Shown: positions 23,120 through 30,734, counted from the stretch's first letter. The stretch: 40,006 nt of DNA from Companilactobacillus insicii (GCF_003946015.1 NZ_RHNU01000024.1:1-40006); one strand, 5' to 3'. The notes: a model not told the origin generated them from the letters alone. Numbers and translations are program-made.

Positions 23120-26110
23120 TTGGTTGGGAAAAAGTCTAATAAGTATAATCTATTAATTGTTTTAGTAGCAGTAGTTTTAATGGTGTTAAATAGAGTAATG
23201 GCATCAAGTATTATGCCTGAATATGGTAGTAATGAATTGCGTTACTTGGCATATCAACTATTAGTTGCACTGTCAATTTTAGGATTTAATTTAATACCGC
23301 TTTATTTAGGATATTATGAGTCATCATTTAGAAAAGGTAGGTTTACCAGTGGAATAGGTAAATATCTTTTGTACTATGTGATAGCTATTCTAATATTTAA
23401 TGCACTTCTAGTGACACGGTCAGTTGATCTGATCTGGCGCAATTTTTGGGGAATATTGTTTCCAATTAGTTCCAATATTTTTGCTTATGGAGCATCAGTG
23501 GTCTTAATAATGCTTATAGCTCCGTATATGTTTGAATATTTAAATAAACAAAAGAATTTTATTGTCAGAAGAATATCGATAATTTCAACGATCTTATTGG
23601 TAGTTATGCCAACTATTTTTAGTAAAGATTTGTGGTTCTTTAATTCTGGTAATAATCCGATTTGGTTATTGTATCTAATGTTGTTAGGATATGTAATCAA
23701 GCGATTTGATTGGGTTTCTAAAACCTATTTTAAATTTATTCATTTGATTATTAGTGCTGTGATTTATTTTGGTCTGACGTGGTTGATGGAACAAATTTCA
23801 TATATGATCCGTGCAAATGTTGATACTATGTCACGTTTTAATGTGCCAAACTCTATTTTTGCGATGTATTTGACGCTAAGTATTTTTATATTTTCCTTAG
23901 CAATATCTAAAAAGATTAAGGTTTCATCTAACATCATAGCAGCGCTATTGATTTCAACACAGGTAGCAATTAATTGGGAACCAAACGTTACTTTGATTGA
24001 AAAATATTTGACGGGATTTACAATTGATTCGACAAAACAATGGTTAATGGAATTGACTAAAGGTGGAGTCATTATTTTGGTTGCATCCGTTGTAATAGCA
24101 CTACTATTAGTATTATTGTCAATTGTTCCCTGGTTTAAGAAATTTGCCAATTATTTGTCATTTAGTAGTTTTGATGAATTCATGACTAAGTTACGTGGAA
24201 TTGGCAAGTGGATAATCTCACGTAAGAAGATTTTTTACTCAGCTTTGTTCTTTTATCTTGTTACCATTGTTCAAATGTTTTCAGTTTCGCCTGCAAAAAT
24301 CAAAGTAGGTGTATCAACTTGGCAGCCGGCAATACTATTTATTCCATTTAATCGTCAAGCTGCAATAGTTCTTAATACAGTTATTGTAATGGCCTTTTTG
24401 TTATTTTTGTATGTGATAACAAAGCGTTTTTGGTATTCATTTGCAATAACATTAATTATTGAATTGGCATTGGGAATTGCTAATTATTTAAAGATGCCAC
24501 TTCGTAATGAACCTGTGTTACCATCTGATTTGCAGATGTTAGGTGGAATTAAGGATATTTTAGGGATGGTCGATCCAGTTATTTTGATAATTGGATTTGC
24601 TTTAATATTTGCCCTTATAGTATTAGCCATTTTCCTGCAACATCGCTTTAAACAACAATCAACGTTAAGGATGAATTGGAAGGGGAGAGTTGTCTCCACT
24701 GTTTTATTAGGTATATTCTTGTCTGGCGCTTTTTTTGTTAATCATGACGGTTCTATTCCGTTTACAATTTTCAATATGTCCAATATTAATCGGTATTTTT
24801 ATAATCAAGAATTAGGTGCCCAAATAAACGGACCAATTGTTCAATTTATCAACAATGTTGATACTAAAGTAATGAACGAACCTGAAGGTTATAGTAAATC
24901 AGAAGTTGAACGTGTTATGAAAAAATATGACACTGAAGCTAATAATATCAATAGAAATCGTAAATCATGGGCTAAGGATCAAACATTTATTTTTAATTTA
25001 AGTGAAAGCTTTAGTGATCCTGCGCGCGTTCCTAATCAAACCATCTCTTCAGATCCAATGCCAAATATTCGTAAGATAAAAAATAATACGACATCAGGAT
25101 TGATGATGTCGACTGGTTATGGTGGAGGTACAGATAATATTGAATGGGAATCATTAACAGGACTAGATTTGAGTAGTTTGTCTCCAACACTACCAACCCC
25201 ATATACACAATTAGTTGACAATCAAAATATTGCACCTAATATAACTAACTTATTTGATGAGAAAATTGCAGTTCATCCATATGTAGCTTCACTATACAAT
25301 CGTAAAAATGTCTTTAAGAAGTTTGGGTTCCAGAAGTTTTATTATGTCGGAAGTAAAGACAAGCTTAAATATACTGATAAGATTGATGATAATCCGTATA
25401 TTAATGACGAATCAGCTTATAAAGACACACTAGATACTATTGATAGATCGACTAATAAAACACAATTCATTCAATTATCGACTATGCAAAATCATATGCC
25501 GTTTAATAATTATTATAAAAAGCATGATTATACGGTTGGTGGTACTGCAGCTCCGGACGTATATAAAGAACGTGTGGAATACTATTCTCAAGGTTTAAAC
25601 TATACTGATAAGGCAACTAAAGATTTTCTCGCTAAATTAGATAAAATAAATAAGCCAATTACTTTGGTATGGTATGGAGATCATTTAGCATCATTATTTG
25701 ATAATGATTCTATGGATGAGTATGGTATTCAATTACATCAGACGGATTATTTCATTTATAACAATAAATATATTCGTGATCGTACTAAGCAAAGCAAAGT
25801 AGAGGTTGTTTCGCCATATGAATTCTCAGCTTTAGCTATGAAGCAGGCTGGTATTAAGGTCAGTCCTTACTACGCTATGATGACTAAAGTTACTGAAAAT
25901 TTACCTGCGGCAACAACTAATACATCTGATAATGGTTCTAATGCTTTTAATGGTTCACAGGTCTTTATTACTGATGACAGTAAAAAGATAAAGGAAGATA
26001 GTTTAACCGCTGAACAAAAAGAAATATTGCATGATTATAAGATAATTCAATATGATATTACAGCTGGTAAACAATATTCCGCTAAATGGGCAACTCAGAA
26101 AGTTAAATAG
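23120..26110 (+). CDS. LTA synthase-like (sulfatase-fold) membrane protein with extra N-terminal membrane module
   Basis: 996 residues, about 300 longer than usual LtaS. The C-terminal domain (about 610-940) is an alkaline phosphatase/sulfatase fold: FNLSESFSDP holds the metal Glu near 628, GYGGGTDNIEWESLTG the likely catalytic Thr near 669, and WYGDHLASL the metal Asp-His near 852. This domain transfers glycerol phosphate from phosphatidylglycerol in LtaS. The N-terminal part has many more helices than the five of LtaS: roughly ten up to residue 340, then four or five more to about 515. The first block vaguely resembles acyltransferase-3 proteins. Start is TTG after AGAAGGG. Confidence 0.82.
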   Translation: MVGKKSNKYNLLIVLVAVVLMVLNRVMASSIMPEYGSNELRYLAYQLLVALSILGFNLIPLYLGYYESSFRKGRFTSGIGKYLLYYVIAILIFNALLVTRSVDLIWRNFWGILFPISSNIFAYGASVVLIMLIAPYMFEYLNKQKNFIVRRISIISTILLVVMPTIFSKDLWFFNSGNNPIWLLYLMLLGYVIKRFDWVSKTYFKFIHLIISAVIYFGLTWLMEQISYMIRANVDTMSRFNVPNSIFAMYLTLSIFIFSLAISKKIKVSSNIIAALLISTQVAINWEPNVTLIEKYLTGFTIDSTKQWLMELTKGGVIILVASVVIALLLVLLSIVPWFKKFANYLSFSSFDEFMTKLRGIGKWIISRKKIFYSALFFYLVTIVQMFSVSPAKIKVGVSTWQPAILFIPFNRQAAIVLNTVIVMAFLLFLYVITKRFWYSFAITLIIELALGIANYLKMPLRNEPVLPSDLQMLGGIKDILGMVDPVILIIGFALIFALIVLAIFLQHRFKQQSTLRMNWKGRVVSTVLLGIFLSGAFFVNHDGSIPFTIFNMSNINRYFYNQELGAQINGPIVQFINNVDTKVMNEPEGYSKSEVERVMKKYDTEANNINRNRKSWAKDQTFIFNLSESFSDPARVPNQTISSDPMPNIRKIKNNTTSGLMMSTGYGGGTDNIEWESLTGLDLSSLSPTLPTPYTQLVDNQNIAPNITNLFDEKIAVHPYVASLYNRKNVFKKFGFQKFYYVGSKDKLKYTDKIDDNPYINDESAYKDTLDTIDRSTNKTQFIQLSTMQNHMPFNNYYKKHDYTVGGTAAPDVYKERVEYYSQGLNYTDKATKDFLAKLDKINKPITLVWYGDHLASLFDNDSMDEYGIQLHQTDYFIYNNKYIRDRTKQSKVEVVSPYEFSALAMKQAGIKVSPYYAMMTKVTENLPAATTNTSDNGSNAFNGSQVFITDDSKKIKEDSLTAEQKEILHDYKIIQYDITAGKQYSAKWATQKVK

Positions 26111-26118
26111 ATAGAAAA

Positions 26119-26152
26119 ATCGCATTGGCATAACGCCGATGCGATTTTTTTT
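26119..26152. terminator. Terminator of the LtaS-like gene
   Basis: ATCGCATTGGC pairs with GCCGATGCGAT (one T-G), followed by at least seven T residues; five T residues on the minus strand may serve the convergent 93-aa gene. Confidence 0.85.
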
Positions 26153-26432
26153 AATCTCTACTAATACTAAGAACAGCTGTGGATTTATAAGTTTTTGTAC
26201 TATCCTTACCAATTATGAACCAATCAGCAGCTCCTATTAATCCCTCAATTTTAGTTATTTCGTCTTCGTCTGTAACTTTTCCATCTTCAAATTTTCCTTC
26301 GAAGATACTTTCCAAGTAGTAATTATCGCCGTCGTCACTAAATCGTGATGATGATGATTTCCATGCCGCAATATAAGTATCATCTGTGACTGTGATAGAT
26401 TCACCATTGATCAAGTTAATATCTAATTTCAT
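26151..26432 (-). CDS. Small conserved-looking protein of unknown function
   Basis: 93 residues, acidic, no membrane helix or signal. The pattern MKLDINLINGESITVTDDTYIAAW, then a central YYLESIFEGKF and a late ADWFIIG, suggests a small beta-rich fold, possibly a barrel. I do not recognise a family. ATG 26432 follows AAGGGGC; an open frame to 26486 has no ribosome site and would start upstream of the likely transcription start. An extended -10 (TGCTATACT, 26471-26466 for the hexamer) and an inverted repeat overlapping it lie before the gene. Confidence 0.65.
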   Translation of the reverse strand: MKLDINLINGESITVTDDTYIAAWKSSSSRFSDDGDNYYLESIFEGKFEDGKVTDEDEITKIEGLIGAADWFIIGKDSTKTYKSTAVLSISRD

Positions 26433-26435
26433 AAT

Positions 26436-26468
26436 ACTTGCCCCTTTTCGACTGTCTTTAAGGCAAGT
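26436..26468. promoter_or_regulatory. Inverted repeat flanking the transcription start of the 93-aa gene
   Basis: ACTTGCC (26436-26442) and GGCAAGT (26462-26468) are perfect inverted copies 19 nt apart. One arm overlaps the -10 box and the other the ribosome site, so a bound protein would block both. Confidence 0.4.
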
Positions 26469-26486
26469 ATAGCAAATATTAGTCAC

Positions 26487-26715
26487 GTCGAGAGAATATC
26501 TTGAAAATTGAAATATCAGATTTGCTATCCATATAAAAAATTTGATAAATATTTTTTATGTAGATATCATCAAAATGAAAATGATCAAAAGCTTATAATT
26601 GTTAATTATTACACTTACATTCGTTTCCAAGATAGTGGATTATTGTCTTAAAGAACCATACGGCTTGTTATTTTTATATTTTTGAAACTGTTTTACCGAA
26701 AATAACACAAAATAT
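26487..26715. other. AT-rich gene-free stretch
   Basis: No credible gene. ATTTGCTAT (26520-26528) is the inverse of ATAGCAAAT (26468-26476), a 9-bp inverted repeat 43 nt apart. Nothing else recognised. Confidence 0.3.
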
Positions 26716-26743
26716 TTGACAAATTTATGAAAACGGTTAATAT
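26716..26743 (+). promoter_or_regulatory. Promoter of the 41-aa gene with a cre-like site
   Basis: Perfect TTGACA, 16 nt, TAATAT. Between and over the -10 box, ATGAAAACGGTTAAT (26727-26741) matches the cre consensus for CcpA at 13 of 15 places. Confidence 0.6.
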
Positions 26744-26777
26744 TAAGAACTAATAACTATTAGAGGAGGTAAGCAAG

Positions 26778-26903
26778 ATGAAATATCAAGTAACTTTAAA
26801 TACAGATACTCAATTGTTTACCGTTTATGAAAAAAACAATACAAATGTTTTTGCTAACGGTAAGACAATCGAAGAAGCTGTTGGCAAACTTCAAAAAGCT
26901 TAA
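26778..26903 (+). CDS. 41-aa HicB-like miniprotein
   Basis: Too short for routine calling but well supported: a GAGGAGGT ribosome site 7 nt before ATG, a strong promoter and a terminator. The sequence MKYQVTLNTDTQLFTVYEKN... followed by ANGKTIEEAVGKLQKA follows the order of a HicB N-terminal domain: a first beta strand, a second strand, then G-x-T-x-E-E-A-x-x-x-L. A full HicB antitoxin has in addition a DNA-binding helix and a HicA toxin partner; neither is present. Likely a stand-alone partial HicB fold; function unknown. Confidence 0.65.
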   Translation: MKYQVTLNTDTQLFTVYEKNNTNVFANGKTIEEAVGKLQKA

Positions 26904-26932
26904 TTGAAAGTCTGTTAAACGTAAATTAATTG

Positions 26933-26968
26933 GAGATTGAAGGATAAAAACTTTCAATCTCTTTTTTT
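26933..26968 (+). terminator. Terminator of the 41-aa gene
   Basis: GAGATTGAA pairs with TTCAATCTC across a 10-nt loop, followed by seven T residues. Confidence 0.85.
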
Positions 26969-27012
26969 ATCTTATGCTAGTATTTAGTTAATAAGTAAAT
27001 GGTGGGCGAACT

Positions 27013-27537
27013 ATGGAAGATATTAAAATACAAAAATGTAATATTGACGACTTAAAAGAATTACAAAAAATTAGTAAACAGACCTTCACTGAAACTTTCG
27101 GGCCATATAATACTGATGAGCATATTGAGGAATATCTTGAACGATCTTATAGTATTAGTATTTTGAGGGATGAATTACAGGATCCTGATTCGAAGTTTTA
27201 TTTTTTGAGATTTAATGATAAGCCAGTAGCTTATCTAAAATTGAACTTTGGTAAGAACACTTTAGGTTACGATGCTGAAAAGGGAAATATGGAGCTACAA
27301 CGAATCTATGTATTGAAAGAATATTATCGTCATGGTTTTGGTGAAATGTTATTTGATAAGGCAGTTAGCGAGGCACGTGATAAACATCGTACTAGTATTT
27401 GTTTGGGAGTCTGGGAACACAATAACCGTGCATTGAATTTTTACACTAGCATGGGGTTTAAAAAGGTCAGTTCGCATATTTTTCATATGGGTGATGCGGA
27501 TCAAACTGATTATGTTTTGAATATGAAACTTAATTAA
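27013..27537 (+). CDS. paiA: GNAT acetyltransferase, PaiA-like
   Basis: 174 residues, a complete GNAT fold. ETFGPYN and EYLERSYS near the start, DPDSKFYFLR, then motif A MELQRIYVLKEYYRHGFGEMLFDKA with the acetyl-CoA loop (RHGFGE replaces the usual Q/RxxGxG/A), and LGVWEHNNRALNFYTSMGF. The end MGDADQTDYVL is typical of PaiA, which acetylates spermidine and spermine in Bacillus. Substrate here is inferred from that likeness. ATG follows GGTGGG. Own terminator; no paiB neighbour. Confidence 0.8.
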   Translation: MEDIKIQKCNIDDLKELQKISKQTFTETFGPYNTDEHIEEYLERSYSISILRDELQDPDSKFYFLRFNDKPVAYLKLNFGKNTLGYDAEKGNMELQRIYVLKEYYRHGFGEMLFDKAVSEARDKHRTSICLGVWEHNNRALNFYTSMGFKKVSSHIFHMGDADQTDYVLNMKLN

Positions 27538-27561
27538 GCGTAGATTAAATTTACGCTTTTT
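27536..27561 (+). terminator. Terminator of the PaiA-like gene
   Basis: AAGCGTA / TACGCTT stem overlapping the stop codon, followed by T residues. Confidence 0.75.
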
Positions 27562-27574
27562 ATTTTAGAATGAT

Positions 27575-27588
27575 GTTGCATTTGCAAC
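27575..27588. promoter_or_regulatory. Palindrome before the MarR gene, candidate operator
   Basis: GTTGCA-TT-TGCAAC is a perfect palindrome, with ATTTTAG and CTAAAAT as imperfectly spaced outer arms. It is about 55 nt before the MarR start, a usual place for MarR autoregulation. Confidence 0.5.
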
Positions 27589-27641
27589 TAAAATATTTTA
27601 GAATACATATATTTATTTTAAAAGGAATTGGAGGTGAGCAG

Positions 27642-28094
27642 TTGAGTGATATTTTAAGGCCAATTGGTGTAATTGCCAGGGCATTAGATTCTATTAGTAA
27701 TATTGAGTTCAAAGAAGTTGATCTGACTCGAGGACAGTATTTGTATTTAGTGAGAATCTGTGAAAATCCGGGAATAATTTTAGAGCAACTTGCAAATCTT
27801 ATTAAGGTGGATAAAACAACTGCCGCTCGTGCTGTCCAAAAGTTAGAAAAGAACGGGATGATTGAGCGCCGCAGTGATGCTACTAATAAAAAAATAAGGC
27901 TTCTTTTTCCTACTTATAAAGGGAAAAGAGTATATCCCTTTATTGCTAGAGAAAACGAATATTCCAATTCAGTAGCGCTTAGGGGATTATCAGATACTGA
28001 GCAAGAGCAACTATTTGATTTATTACTCAAAGTAGAAACTAATATTTCTAATGATTGGGAATATGTAAAATCAGGACATAAGCGAGATTATTAA
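27642..28094 (+). CDS. MarR-family transcriptional regulator
   Basis: 150 residues from a TTG start 7 nt after GGAGG. The winged helix lies at about 35-105: LTRGQYLYLVRICENPGIILEQLANLIKVDKTTAARAVQKLEKNGMIERRSDATNKKIRLLFPT, where the recognition helix is DKTTAARAVQKLE and the wing the RRSDATNKKIR part. Flanking helices form the dimer. The longer open frame upstream (to 27570) includes the ribosome site and operator, so it is rejected. It is followed 24 nt later by the B3/B4-domain gene, likely its target. Confidence 0.9.
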   Translation: MSDILRPIGVIARALDSISNIEFKEVDLTRGQYLYLVRICENPGIILEQLANLIKVDKTTAARAVQKLEKNGMIERRSDATNKKIRLLFPTYKGKRVYPFIARENEYSNSVALRGLSDTEQEQLFDLLLKVETNISNDWEYVKSGHKRDY

Positions 28095-28118
28095 ATTTTT
28101 TTGGAGGGAAAAATTATT

Positions 28119-28736
28119 TTGAATAAACAAGTAATTGTAGATAAAGAATTTTGGAATCTATTTCCAGAAGGAAAAATAAATATTTTAACATTGAATAAAA
28201 TTGACAATTCAGTTAATGAAAAGGATGATCCATATTTTGCTGGATTGTTAAAAGATGCTTCAAAAGAAGCTCATAAATTTTTGAAGGAAGATACATTTAG
28301 ATTGAACCCGGCAGTGGACGAATGGCGCGAAGCTCTACGTAAATTTAAGACTAAGAAAGGTGCACGATCTTCTATTGAGGCCTTATTAAAACGTGTAGAT
28401 CAAGGAAAAGAATTTTCACCTATTAATCCGCTTGTGGACATCTATAACAGCGTTTCTCTGGAATTTGCCTCTCCATGTGGTGGTGAAGACCTCGAAAAGA
28501 TGGATGGAGATTTGCACCTAGGAATGGCTAAGGGTGGAGAATCATTCAAGCCGCTTGGTGCTGATGAAGATTCACCGGCTCTTGAGGGTGAGATTATTTA
28601 TTATGATAATGAAGGCGCTATTTGCCGTTGTCTAAATTGGCGGGAAGCTCAAAGAACAATGTTGACTGAAGATACTAAAAATGCTGTGATGGTTATTGAA
28701 TCAATTAATGCCGATCAAGCTAAGCGTGCTGATTAA
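28119..28736 (+). CDS. B3/B4 tRNA-binding domain protein, apparently truncated
   Basis: 205 residues before the stop. Central features (VDEWREALRKFKTKKGARSSIEALLKRV, SPINPLVDIYNSVSLEFASPCGGEDLEKMDGDLHLGMAKGGE, EGEIIYYDNEGAICRCLNWREAQRTMLTEDT) are typical of stand-alone B3/B4 proteins, related to the editing domain of phenylalanyl-tRNA synthetase beta chains. TTG 28119 is chosen since GGAGGG lies 10 nt upstream. After the TAA at 28734-28736 the same frame stays open for 33 sensible codons, so the C-terminal helix seems lost. Second gene of the MarR operon. Confidence 0.82.
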   Translation: MNKQVIVDKEFWNLFPEGKINILTLNKIDNSVNEKDDPYFAGLLKDASKEAHKFLKEDTFRLNPAVDEWREALRKFKTKKGARSSIEALLKRVDQGKEFSPINPLVDIYNSVSLEFASPCGGEDLEKMDGDLHLGMAKGGESFKPLGADEDSPALEGEIIYYDNEGAICRCLNWREAQRTMLTEDTKNAVMVIESINADQAKRAD

Positions 28737-28838
28737 GCAATCGAGAAGTTAAAAGAATTAACAGATGGATACTTCAAGATAGATGGCAAGATTCAAAGTT
28801 TAACTCCTAAAAGTCCAAGTGTAACAGTTGAGTATTAA
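28737..28838 (+). pseudogene. In-frame continuation of the B3/B4 gene after a stop codon
   Basis: 33 codons in the same frame, AIEKLKELTDGYFKIDGKIQ and onward, ending in TAA. The helix-forming start continues the preceding NADQAKRAD naturally. It looks like the normal C-terminus cut off by a nonsense change, giving 239 residues if read through from 28119. Confidence 0.6.
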
Positions 28839-28967
28839 AACTAACTGTTTGTTCCGTTTGAAAATATGATAAAAAATTAAATATAGTTTTATATCGGATT
28901 GATAGTGGTCACGTTTCCAATATTGATGTATATTTCATATTTGTAAGTGATTCTTGATTATATAAAT
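28839..28967. other. Gene-free stretch before the MarR operon terminator
   Basis: AT-rich, no credible ORF, no clear promoter. It is probably the 3' end of the MarR-B3/B4 transcript. Confidence 0.3.
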
Positions 28968-29010
28968 GGTCCACAGGTGGTAGTTATTACCACTTGTGGA
29001 CTATTTTTTT
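28968..29010 (+). terminator. Terminator, probably of the MarR-B3/B4 operon
   Basis: A 14-bp stem (GTCCACAGGTGGTA / TACCACTTGTGGAC, one G-T) followed by TATTTTTTT. Confidence 0.85.
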
Positions 29011-29032
29011 ACTGACTTATATAGAATTTTAC

Positions 29033-29078
29033 AAAAAAATATGATTACCAATTTAAATTTGGCAATCGCATTTTTTAG
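29033..29078 (-). terminator. Terminator of tRNA-Gly
   Basis: On the minus strand GATTGCCAA and TTGGTAATC pair (one G-T) around an AT-rich loop and lead to ATATTTTTTT. Confidence 0.75.
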
Positions 29079-29096
29079 GTTATATCTTTTATTTAA

Positions 29097-29167
29097 AGCG
29101 AACTACGAGAATCGAACTCGCGACACTAGCTTGGGAAGCTGGCATTTTACCATTAAACTAAGTTCGC
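29097..29167 (-). tRNA. tRNA-Gly (anticodon CCC)
   Basis: Acceptor arms GCGAACT / AGTTCGC pair perfectly; the discriminator is T, normal for glycine tRNAs of Gram-positives. The anticodon loop TTCCCAA gives CCC. T arm GCGAG-TTCGATT-CTCGT. The anticodon stem CCAGC/GCTAG has one C-A mismatch. CCA is not encoded. Confidence 0.92.
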
Positions 29168-29336
29168 ATCACTAATATTATCAACAACTACCAATTATAC
29201 AACAAAATATTACAGAATGATAAAAATTACTTAAATTTATTACATAAACCTGCGATATAAATTGATTTTTAATTGTGATTACCATAGAATCAAGGATGTT
29301 AGTATTATAAGAAAAGTTTTTCAAGGAGATTGGAAT

Positions 29337-29810
29337 ATGAAAAAAGCACTAGTTACATTATTAGCAACTGTTTCGCTAATGGGTGTTGCAACCGTAGCAA
29401 CTGGTTGTTCAAATTCAAGCACAAGTCAAACTCAACAATATTCTGCTGATAAGATTACAAAAGCAGAAATTAAGGGTCATGACTATGTCGGTGTAAGTAA
29501 GAATAATAAGAATGAATATGTTACTTTCTTTACCGGAAAAGATAATAAGAAGGTTCAATACGTTCGTGTAAATAAAGATGGCTCAAAGAAGACAATTACT
29601 AACTTCCAAAAGGCAAAGCTTGTTATGAACAAGAAGAATGCTAAGAAATTCAAGATCGATGGTTTTAGAATTATTGCTGAACCAGATTTTGAATGGAACT
29701 TTGTTAAGGTTGGCAAAACAACAATCAAATCTCCTGACGGCAAAAAGTGGAAATTATATCAAGGTAGCCACAAAGATGCTGTAAAAGAAGTTCAAAAGAA
29801 CGCTAAATAA
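29337..29810 (+). CDS. Small predicted lipoprotein
   Basis: 157 residues. A signal peptide (MKKALVTLLATVSLMGVATVATGC) ends in ATGC; Cys 24 would be lipidated, although Ala at -3 is less usual than Leu. The mature part is Lys-rich with a Ser/Gln linker first, then a beta-rich part including YVTFFTGKDNKKVQYVRVNKDG and WKLYQGSHKDAV. No family recognised. It would sit on the outer face of the membrane. ATG follows AAGGAGA; the ORF further up to 29262 has no ribosome site. Monocistronic with its own terminator. Confidence 0.75.
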   Translation: MKKALVTLLATVSLMGVATVATGCSNSSTSQTQQYSADKITKAEIKGHDYVGVSKNNKNEYVTFFTGKDNKKVQYVRVNKDGSKKTITNFQKAKLVMNKKNAKKFKIDGFRIIAEPDFEWNFVKVGKTTIKSPDGKKWKLYQGSHKDAVKEVQKNAK

Positions 29811-29820
29811 GTGATTTATA

Positions 29821-29880
29821 AAAATGATCGTAATGGCTGATATTAATTGGTTTTTAACGATCATTTTTTTATTTTTTTAT
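29821..29880 (+). terminator. Terminator of the lipoprotein gene
   Basis: AAAATGATCGT pairs with ACGATCATTTT around a 25-nt loop and is followed by long T tracts. Confidence 0.8.
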
Positions 29881-30015
29881 TTTTTTAGTAGATAATGATT
29901 GCTATTATCGAGTTTATGACGTATAGTTAATGCATTGTGTTAGTAGTTAAGTGTAGGTTTCATTTCACATTCATGAATGAATTTCTGAGCTTTACTTTAA
30001 ATGCAAAAATAAATT

Positions 30016-30031
30016 GCGCACAGCGCGGAGG
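30016..30031 (+). promoter_or_regulatory. GCGC hairpin beside the csp ribosome site
   Basis: GCGC-ACA-GCGC forms a tight hairpin immediately before GGAGG, in an otherwise AT-rich leader. It could limit ribosome access. Confidence 0.35.
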
Positions 30032-30042
30032 TTTCATTCATA

Positions 30043-30243
30043 ATGGAAAACGGAACAGTTAAATGGTTTAATGCAGATAAGGGATTTGGTTTTATTACTC
30101 GCGAAGATGGTAGTGATGTATTCGTACATTTCTCAGCTATCCAAGGCGACGGTTTCAAGACATTGGACGAAGGCCAACACGTTACTTTCGATGTAGAAGA
30201 TAGCGATCGTGGACCACAAGCTACAAACGTTACAAAGAACTAA
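30043..30243 (+). CDS. csp: Cold-shock protein
   Basis: 66 residues, the standard CspA-type single OB-fold. The RNA-binding motifs are KGFGFIT (RNP1) and DVFVHFSAI (RNP2). It binds single-stranded RNA and DNA and melts RNA structure in the cold. ATG is 11 nt after GGAGG. A leader of perhaps 100-160 nt without ORFs precedes it, as expected for cold-regulated csp genes. Own terminator. Paralogues are probable elsewhere, so no number is given to the gene. Confidence 0.95.
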   Translation: MENGTVKWFNADKGFGFITREDGSDVFVHFSAIQGDGFKTLDEGQHVTFDVEDSDRGPQATNVTKN

Positions 30244-30254
30244 TTAACGTTTTA

Positions 30255-30288
30255 AAGGCAATCTCTTAGGAGGTTGTCCTTTTTTTTT
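30255..30288 (+). terminator. Terminator of csp
   Basis: AAGG-CAATCTC pairs with GAGGTTG-CCTT (one bulge, one T-G), followed by eight T residues. Confidence 0.78.
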
Positions 30289-30307
30289 CTTATTTTGTGC
30301 GTTAAAT

Positions 30308-30336
30308 TTGCTTTCAGTTAAAATACTCGATAAGAT
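30308..30336 (+). promoter_or_regulatory. Promoter of the 35-aa peptide gene
   Basis: TTGCTT, 17 nt, TAAGAT. Confidence 0.5.
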
Positions 30337-30386
30337 GTAAAAGACATATGGTATTGCATAAAATGTTTCTGAGAGGGCGGTTAAAC

Positions 30387-30494
30387 ATGTTTAAATTTCA
30401 AACTAGACTAGGATCATTAATTGGTTCGATTGGCGGCAACATCTTAGGAGAAGTATTCGTTCTACGTGATAAATTAATTAATAACAAAAAATAA
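30387..30494 (+). CDS. 35-aa glycine-rich amphipathic peptide
   Basis: MFKFQTRLGSLIGSIGGNILGEVFVLRDKLINNKK would be its product, of which the central LGSLIGSIGGNILGE has small residues at regular spacing as in helix-packing glycine zippers. Net positive, one possible membrane-active helix. GAGAGGGCGG precedes the ATG by about 7 nt, a promoter lies upstream and a strong terminator overlaps the stop codon, so a real transcript is likely. No family recognised; a toxin-like or small regulatory peptide is possible but unproven. Confidence 0.55.
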   Translation: MFKFQTRLGSLIGSIGGNILGEVFVLRDKLINNKK

Positions 30495-30527
30495 AGGAAT
30501 CTTTCGAATTTTCGAAAGGTTCCTTTT
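30494..30527 (+). terminator. Terminator of the 35-aa peptide gene
   Basis: AAGGAATCTTTCGAA pairs with TTCGAAAGGTTCCTT (one T-G), followed by seven T residues. Confidence 0.85.
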
Positions 30528-30578
30528 TTTATTAAAACAGCATACGTTATGGCATTTTTTTACAAAAAATAATTATTT

Positions 30579-30593
30579 CTGAAAACGTTTATA
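30579..30593 (+). promoter_or_regulatory. cre-like site upstream of arcA
   Basis: CTGAAAACGTTTATA matches the CcpA operator at all core places except its first base and one near the end. It is about 165 nt before the promoter. Confidence 0.55.
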
Positions 30594-30734
30594 AAATTTT
30601 GCTGTTTGTTTTGTAAATAATAAAAATTAAATCTGTTTTAAGTACTTTCTAATTTTATGCAATCGTTGTCACTGTTGGCGCCACTTAGGGAGAGGGTGAA
30701 ATATTAGAAAATAAAAAAATAAATGAAAAAGTTG

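Noticed and set aside
30675-30690. TGGCGCCA palindrome upstream of arcA as an operator
   Set aside because: Only eight bases and no second copy or known regulator match.
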